A DNA stretch of 64,000 nt from Lepeophtheirus salmonis (taxonomy: Eukaryota > Arthropoda > Copepoda > Siphonostomatoida > Caligidae), in contig NC_052131.2 in NCBI RefSeq assembly GCF_016086655.4, positions 12,011,940 to 12,075,939 of the forward strand, read 5' to 3'. This document shows, piece after piece, positions 56,775 to 64,000 of this stretch. Positions within the stretch are counted from its first letter, which is position 1. Each line of letters starts with the position of its first letter. Position numbers and translations under genes: made by a program. The notes beneath the pieces were generated by a model, which had not been told where the DNA came from, ran no database searches, and saw nothing but the letters and a program-made list of their open reading frames with translations.

Positions 56775-59700
56775 TGTTATCGTTGAAAGACAATTCTCAG
56801 ATATATATTATGTTTAACTCTTTGTTATAAATGATAACGGATTATGACAAATAAGGTTCATTAATAATAAAATAAATGGTTAAAGGAGAACTTCATAAGT
56901 CCATGAGAAGATTGTTAAGTATCAGGACTTTTTTCATGTTTATGAAGTTACATAATGCTATATTATTTATAAAAGACCGGTTTCATCAACTTATTGTTAT
57001 TGTTGTATGATGTTTTTTTTTAAGAATTACTGTTCTTATTCTGAAAATAAAATTACTACAGCATATATTTATTAATTAGAAAAGGTGGGAAAAAGAGCTG
57101 ATTCTGTAAGTATAACGTTGAGTCTTAAGTCTTAGCTTACAAATAGAAGTTTTTTTATCATTTTTATCAAGTCCAGTTCAAATACTCATAAAATAAAATG
57201 TATTTTTAAAAAAATGGAAAAAGCTTTCAATATAACTTGCATCAAACGACATCCAATATAATATTTAATATTATTTTATTCCGTTTATAATACTAATTCG
57301 TGAGTTATTGTGTACTGGGGCGTGGGGGAACGTTTGAATTTTCATATTTACCTCAGCAAGCAAAATTAAACAAAGGTTATGTTTTTAGCCCTGTTTGTTT
57401 GTTTTTTAGTCACCAGGATTACGGCAAAAGTTACAGATCGATTTTGATCAAACTTGGTACAAAGATTCTATATGATCACATTAATAGGTCATTAAATTTT
57501 GAGAGGTGAAAAGTTAAGGTCAAGATAACACAAAATGTAAAAAATGCATAATCGAACATAACTTTTAGAAAAAAATAGATAAATAACTCAATTTGATAAT
57601 AGTCAGAGCTTTTGTGCTCTACCGAGTCCCCATTCTAGTTATATTTATTAATTATCCATCGAAATTTATTATATTTTTAAAGTGATTTCTACACAATATA
57701 ACTAAAAAAACTAGAGTATGCGCCAGTGCCTCTTTTCATAAAATATTTGAATTGGTCGGAAATATATCTGATCAAACAATATATAGTATTTATTTTTGCT
57801 AGATTTGTAGTTAAAATCTTATTTTTACTTATGATATATAGTTTAAATCAAACCCGGTGTCCAAATTTTTATATCTTTGAGACCAGTCTGTGTAAAAAAA
57901 AAAAGTAGGTCTCCCTCATGTAAAGAGATTGCAATCCCGAAGATGGTATTAAGTGATGTTAAATTTTACAGATATAATTTTATTAACGTTCTTTAACAGA
58001 AAGTATCATTTTGAAGCAAAAGTAAGTACGTCAAAAAAGTTATATCTTGTCTTCTGATAGTGATTTAGTTCAAGAAATAAAGATGTTCTCATTTTGAAAA
58101 TGTAAAAATAAACATCTTGCTCCTTATTTCAGTATCTACAGACATGCAAATATTTCTAAAAATGCATTATTTTCTCTAGTGTTTTTTTAATTTATAATTA
58201 AAACTCGACTTTTTAACTATAACAACTCTCTTAGGCCTAGGGAAAGTTGCAATATTTGACTAGTGGTATTCAAATATAATTTGTGGAAAAACTATTGACT
58301 GATATAATAGCGAACAATTGTAGGTATGTTATGTTAAAACTTAAAACCAACTCTATGATTGCTGTTTTCTTACCTAAAGGTACTGTAAATATATTAATAT
58401 TCAGTCTCGTCACCAACCTAACAGATTTAAGGAATACAAAAGAGGTGACTCTGGATGAGGTATAGAATAAAAAGAGTATATTATACGGATGCACTTAAAA
58501 ACACGACTAAAAAACATAAGAGCTAAAATGCAGGGAAATGTGACCAACCCACAGTTTAAAAGGGAGTGACAAAATAGAAATGTAAAACTTGAATACATAA
58601 AATATTAAAAGGTACACAATGATAACTAATACATAAAAAGGATTGACCAGACACTACAAAGATATTGAGCCAAAAAATATGGTTTTTAACTATCTCTTAC
58701 TCATTTTCAAATTTACTACTATTTCCGTATCCACACAGATCCATATATTTATAATTCAAATTTTGAAAATATCACTAATTTAAGGTATATATATAACCTA
58801 AATAATGCTTATCAAGGCAGGTAAGTAATTACTTCATTATTCAAAACTAGATTACAAATATATGAATATCAAATATTATTGAAACACAACGCTTAAATGA
58901 CTTTAAACGGAGATATGGAAGAAATAACAGATAAAGATTAATTCATTTAATGTTTGAAAATCGTTTTTTTTTTTTTTTTTGTCATTCACTCCTTAATTAA
59001 AAGTCATAAAATATGACTTTGTTACCTTTTATGCACTATTAAACTTTGCCAAGCTTCCTTATTGTCATGTATCATTTCAGTGTATTAATGCATGAATTAC
59101 TCTATATCTGGATAGACACAAGCTACGCAACCTCATTATTTCTACTTTTAAAGTAAATAATTCTTCTATTAAATAACAATTGTAGAATAAAATAATTAAT
59201 TCGTGTTAAAAAGTGATGAATCATGTACGCGGAGATAGGGACTTATCCGATTGTTCTTTGAACACCCTCGCTTGTGATTGAGGTCATGGAATCATGGAAT
59301 TCTTGATCATCCGGTGAAATTTTTTTTAGAAAATTAACTTTTTTAATTGTGAATCTTGAAAAACTTCTCCAAAAGCAATGATCAAGAAAGGGCTAATTAT
59401 TAATTTTAAAAAAATCCTTTTATTCCTTCGAAATCTAACTTTTAATTCCAAATTGCCTTTATTAGTGAGTATGGAGGAAGGGCCTCTTATTTAACCACAT
59501 CGAAGGAAGATATTTTTGAAGGAATATAAATAACATAGTTATGAGATCGTCATTTCATTCGTAGTTCATCATATTTCTCTTATACAGGAGAATAGCGTCT
59601 CTGACTAATTTCATCAAATTTTTCACATCAAGTAATGTATCACTTCTTGTGTTTGGATTTGATCTCGCTTTTCTAATTGATTAAAAGTGTTGTGAATAGG

Positions 59701-59800
59701 GTTTCTGATTTAATTTCCTAGATGATAATTAGTTTGTGGTTCAATTTTGAAGATTTTATTATGAAGGATGATCTTACTTCCCTGTATATATATATATAGA
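56775..59800. other. Largely non-coding stretch
   Basis: No gene was recognised apart from the repeat at 57395-57530. Confidence 0.4.
57395..57530 (+). repeat. Dispersed GATTTTGATCAAACTTGG-type repeat
   Basis: Contains GATCGATTTTGATCAAACTT, TTAATAGGTCATTAAATTTT, then GAGAGGTGAAAAGTTAAGGT. I remember near-identical blocks as an old repeat in many invertebrate genomes, but cannot name the element. Only one copy was seen here. Confidence 0.35.
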
Positions 59801-61135
59801 TATAGACGATTTCTCTGACCATATTAAAAAAGTTACTATCAAAATTTCTTCAATTTATTTTAGATCAAGTCGATGGCTTCAAAGACTTTACGAGAATCTC
59901 TTGCGATTATTGCACTAAAAGTGGCTCTCTTCATGGCATTTTTAATCATTCCTGCAGTATTTAACGTTAGTTCATATATATGCATTTTGGGCATGAATCC
60001 AATTTGTTCCCTAGGAAGGATGCTCGTTAGAGTAGACATTATCTTTTCAGTCATTGTACCAGTTATTATTTTGTACAAAACTTCAAGTTGAGTTATTGGA
60101 AGCAAGCTTGTTGGATCAAAAGTGGAGCTATCACCTTTTGGTGCAAGTGTAATAATTCCGTGATTTAAGATAGAAGGCATAATTCATGTTTTCCTGATTT
60201 CCTCTACTATCAAATAGGTGAACTGTTTGGTCACAGAACAATTTAAAAAAAGACACCGTACTCCCACTAAGACACGGTGACCTATCTTATTCTTTTAATG
60301 CCTTTTGATATACTTCTTGAAATTTATCTCGGAAAAAAACCCACTCCGCTCTTTTACTATTTTCTTGCTCATACGATGTCGTCTTCCAGAGAGTATCTTC
60401 CTACATAACAGCTCAGCTTCTTCTATGCTATTTTTTCCCGACAGATTATTGGAGTGTGTTTTTTTTATATTTTTCAGATACTGTATTGAAGCTGAGTTTC
60501 TAGTTTTCTAATCTTGCCTTACCTTTTACTTCTTTCACATTATGGTTCTTCTATTAAAATTATTTTAACTACATTAAACATATGTTTAATTGCGTTATTT
60601 CGATTATTTTTTTAGTCTATCTATAGCCTTATCCAATTCTAGGGAAGTCCTCTTTATCAATTTTGTGTTTTTCAATATCTTCTTTCAAGAACCTATTTCC
60701 TATTTTATCTTCTAAGTGAGAGTCTGAATGTGAGTTCTTTATGGTCTCAACTTCCATTATTCACTATTTTAAAAAATTTCCTTTTTTGTGGTCAAATCCT
60801 TACTAATAATTATAGGATCTATGCTACTTTTTTTGGTTTTAGTTCACCACGTTTCAACATAGCTACCCTTATGCTAGTATTTAATTGCATTAAGTATTCC
60901 CAAGTTTCCCTCAAAATCTCCAAAACGTTTCAATAATTTTAAGTGCTATTCTTCTGGATAGTTGATGGACTCAATTATCAAATTTTCTTTATCAAAAAAT
61001 AGATTCAAATCCCCAACAATTATTATTTGTACGTTCCCAAAATTACTTAGTATGTTGTATATTTCTTGGTAAAATTCCGCTCTGTCTTCATTTGAACCAT
61101 AAATATTTGCTACAACATTTTTTTCCTTCATAGAA
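59800..61135 (-). mobile_element. LINE remnant: endonuclease and start of reverse transcriptase
   Basis: From about 61131 the frame reads VVANIYGSNEDRAEFYQEIY, then VQIIIVGDLNLFF, the GDFN-type motif of the AP-like endonuclease. After about 700 bases of linker broken by stops, 60180-59860 reads NHGIITLAPKGDSS, LLPITQLEVLYKII, REQIGFMP and SRKVFEAIDLI. That covers the early RT motifs up to motif A, where FxKAFDxxDW is expected. It then stops; the catalytic YxDD half is absent. Coding on the other strand here is shadow. It may be the same family as the C-terminal fragment at 36 kb. Confidence 0.7.
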
Positions 61136-61325
61136 TGTAACCTCTATGATGCCAAATCATCCATACGTGAAACTTTTACCTTATAGTCTTCTTGATTGCA
61201 TGCCAGTCCATTTTCTAATCATGGTCCATGTTCCTTTTTAATTATCAATACAGTTTCTATATTGTAATATTTCTTTTGGTTCACATTTAGTGCAATCTTC
61301 AAAACATTTAAAATTTTCTTCATCT

Positions 61326-61394
61326 GGGTCATTCCACGTCAAGTTTACACAGCCTCACGGCATGACCATCCCCTATTTTGATGATTTTTGGTAA
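61326..61394 (+). repeat. Transposon end block, copy 2
   Basis: Matches 19446-19514 closely (GGGTCATTCCACGTCAA; ACACAGCCTCACGGCATGAC). It could be the 3' end of the element whose coding remnant lies at 61912-62283 on the minus strand, about 520 bases inward. Confidence 0.6.
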
Positions 61395-61911
61395 ACTGGT
61401 GTTTCTTTATGAAATAAGAGAGTGTATGAAATATTAGGGTTCTGTGACTCACTTGGGCCGTTCTAGACCCGCTCAAAGTTGGGTCTGATGTGTTGGACCT
61501 GTGTTGTTTAGAAGACCATAATTCCGGTCATAGTGGCTCGATTTTAACACAAGTTTCGTCAAAAGATGCACAAGAACACAAAATTTAACTTATATTTAAT
61601 CATAATCTTACTTTAATCAAAAATTAAAGTTTGGGGCTTTGGTACAGCCTTCAAAATGGTGCCCCTGCCAAGCATTTTGAACCTATTTTATTTTAATTTT
61701 CGTAGAACATGCATCAATATATGTTTTCAAACATATTTTTAAATGGGATCACTTTCAACTAGAGCATTATTTAGCGTATATAGAGCTGTTTTTATAGCAT
61801 ATTGGTATTATTGTTCTATATTTAAACTCGTTTTAAATATAATATACATATTTTCTGTTGATTAATAAAATAAAATATGATTGAGTCAATCATTTTTATT
61901 TTAAACTTAAA

Positions 61912-62283
61912 TTATATAACAGATTCAACTTTTGACTCCTCTGATTCACTATACAAGCGAACTCTTAGTGATCGGTCTAATTCGAGAATAAATGAATGAA
62001 GTTTTTGTGTACCATAAATGGTTTTTGCAAAACCAAACCTTCCTTTTAAAATAGTCTTTTCTTTTTCATAATCTCCTTCTGTGCAAAAATATATCTTCAT
62101 ATTTTTCATATTGTCCTGTGCATATTTGAATAAATCATTTGGCTTTGTAATTTGATTTTTATAATGACGTCGGAGGCTCTCTTTTGTAGCTTCTCTTTTA
62201 ATAGTACCACTTACACCATCTGAAGGTCCCTTGTCGTGACTTGTGGCAAAGAAATGCTACTCAGCAGACAATTGAAAGTCCTC
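61912..62283 (-). pseudogene. ATSHxKGPxDG-type transposon protein remnant
   Basis: A single frame of 124 codons has just one internal stop (TAG where Trp would fit). It reads EDFQLSAE, stop, HFFATSHDKGPSDGVSGTIK, then REATKESLRRHYKNQITKP, NDLFKYAQDN and FAKTIYGTQKLHSFI. I recall the motif FFATSHGKGPCDGxGGTVKR from multicopy, transposon-like proteins in many invertebrates; the His/Asp may be catalytic, but I cannot name the superfamily. An upstream part is not clear beyond 62283. Confidence 0.55.
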
Positions 62284-63550
62284 TTAGTAAGAATCTTATT
62301 TTATTTTATTAATTTGATTTATCTTTTATGCAGACAATCAATCTTCTTTGGACTTTTGGGTGCATTAGCTTTGTTTCTTAGCACCAATTCCTAGTCTTCT
62401 CTCAAGCCCCTTCCTTGATTTGAATCCTTACTGGAACCTTCGTCTTTTGACCTTCCATCATTTTCTGTAAATAGCATGGTTTTCCAATCTCTCCTACTTC
62501 TTATCAATATCCCGCAGATATTGATGAATAAATGTTTGCCTATAACAAATGTAATAATTTTAGAATGTTCAAGCTATTGAATTTTGTTATCACAAATCAA
62601 AGGTTCCTTCCCCATGATACTTGGATGCCTCCAGATAGTTATTTTAAGAAAAGTTACATTCCAATTTCCGCAACACACATCCATCCATCAACACAGATCT
62701 AACTTTAAACCCAGAAAATAAATTTATCACTTTATATTGACTCTAAAGTTCACTAGTTTAAGTTATACTATTCATGAATCCTAATTTTAAGCTCCACAGA
62801 CACAAATGACTTGTTGAAGACTCATAGTAAGTGAGGGATTCCAAGAGAAAAACATTCGAGGGAGTCTTTGAAGCAGACCTCAAAAAAATAAATCCCAGAG
62901 GTAAGAGATAGTTCACAAGGAATTCCATAGTGCACATGCACACTTCTTCATTGATGAATACCGATTCCAAATTCGGGATCCTACTGTCAAGAGTGATTTT
63001 TTTTCAGACTTTAAATCCTCTCCTCCTTCTTTCACTCTCTTTCTTTAAGCTATGGCGGGCAAATTTATGGTTTTTTCTTATAAGATCAATTCAAAAATGA
63101 CTTCTATCTTTGAAATATTGGCGTGGCCTTATTTCAAATTGACAACTATAAAGAGTTTTCTTGGGAAGACTTCTTTTTTTTTTAAATTAAAGTTCATGTT
63201 TTTAGCTATTCAATGAGATACTTCTAATATTTTTGAACATATTCGTCTTGAAGCTAAATATAAGCCTCTGTTTCAACTTTAAACCATCATAACTTGAGTT
63301 ATTAGCACGACATTTCTAAACATTTGGGCTTTAAAATATAGTCACATAATGCATCTTTATCTTCAATAACAAGCGCTTACAAAAAAAAATTGAACATTAA
63401 AAGTAGAACAAATGTATGGAGTTTTTCTGAAGGCAACGAGGCTAGCAGAGAAAAAATAAGGCCATATTTAGAATCATATTAAACTGTTCTTATATCATTT
63501 TTGCTATTGGACAATGTCATTTACTCAAATATGCATATAAAATATGGAAC
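62284..63550. other. Stretch without an assigned gene
   Basis: A 70-codon frame at 62758-62970 (minus) has no recognisable domain. Base composition is slightly less AT-rich than average, so an old repeat is possible. Confidence 0.3.
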
Positions 63551-63564
63551 TGTACGTAGTATTG

Positions 63565-63900
63565 TGTCGGTCCTTATGAATGACTAAGGACTGTGGTCCC
63601 ATCTAGTCGAGTCCCACTTATCCGGCAATAAATAAAAACTTCCCTTATGACATCACTAGTGTGTTTTTCTTGTTTTTGATTATTCCGTAATACAACAAAA
63701 TAAACTATATAACTGAGTAAAATATAATTTCCTCGTATTATATAGCATTATAGTGAAAACTTCCGTATATTTATGCAAAATATGTGCAATACTCTTAATA
63801 CATATGTTATATTGCTTAATAAACCATCGAAAATTCCAAAGACCGCCCTCTTAAAGATCAGTCCTTAGGACCGAAAGGACGAGACTTACGACTGGACTGC
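63565..63900. repeat. Possible small inverted-repeat element
   Basis: GGTCCTTATGAATGACTAAG followed by GACTGTGGTCCC (from 63571) is loosely complementary to AGTCCTTAGGACCGAAAGGA near 63860-63880. The interior is AT-rich with no frame. It resembles a MITE, but the ends are not resolved. Confidence 0.3.
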
Positions 63901-64000
63901 ACTGTACCGAATAAATAAGAACTCACACAACACTAGTTTTAAGTATATGCAAGGTTAATAGAAATACAAGGTTAGACCATCATGTAATTTGGCTTGTTAG

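Noticed and set aside
59873..60091. Plus-strand frame with hydrophobic residues, membrane-protein-like
   Set aside because: It is exactly antisense to the LINE reverse transcriptase remnant.
1..64000. CRISPR arrays, rRNA, complete tRNA genes, bacterial operons
   Set aside because: No regularly spaced identical repeats, rRNA landmarks or complete cloverleaf sequences were seen, and gene structure is eukaryotic.

Overview
This window looks like nuclear DNA of an AT-rich arthropod. Coding is split into short exons with GT-AG introns, many introns are only 52-62 bases long, poly-A/poly-T runs are dense, and there is no operon-like packing. Decayed Tc1/mariner, hAT-like and LINE copies are abundant. 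The repeat families remind me of parasitic copepods such as sea lice (Lepeophtheirus); that is recollection, not a database result.

One gene can be rebuilt with confidence. On the minus strand, from 30452 down to 20038, ten exons join with matching phases at all nine introns. They give a 651-residue DEG/ENaC (pickpocket-like) sodium channel subunit with two membrane helices and a large cysteine-rich extracellular domain. Its pore carries Gly-Ile-Ala where the family usually has Gly-x-Ser. Its cytosolic N-terminus carries Ala-Gly where the family usually has His-Gly. The third intron is about 6 kb and full of repeats; the seventh holds a 722-bp mariner remnant.

Layout: 1-6.8 kb is mostly non-coding, with a 103-bp repeat pair and two mariner ends. 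6.88-7.59 kb is a GC-richer degenerate tandem array. 8.02-9.13 kb is a 367-codon frame interrupted by five stops but no indel. 9.1-14 kb is AT-rich desert. 14.2-14.7 kb is a broken transposase-like gene. 15.05-15.53 kb is a possible membrane-protein exon. 18.2-19.5 kb is a decayed coding region of unknown family. 20.0-30.5 kb is the channel gene. 31.4-33.5 kb holds two Tc1/mariner copies, the second with long inverted ends. 34.8-36.7 kb has hAT and LINE C-terminal fragments. 39-47.5 kb has Tc1 pieces, repeats and foldbacks. 48.9-49.7 kb is an inverted repeat with a palindromic end. 51.6-54.8 kb has another Tc1, a 2.5-kb element with nested inverted arms around a transposase-like remnant, and a Tc1 N-terminus. 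55.9-56.8 kb is a mariner. 59.8-61.1 kb is a LINE endonuclease/RT remnant. 61.3-62.3 kb is a further transposon-type remnant.

Apart from the channel gene and perhaps the 15-kb exon, nearly all recognisable coding signal is dead mobile DNA. Several small families recur at two to six places, and one internally deleted Tc1 form occurs twice with the same domain arrangement. I found no CRISPR array, rRNA, complete tRNA or cooperating gene cluster.
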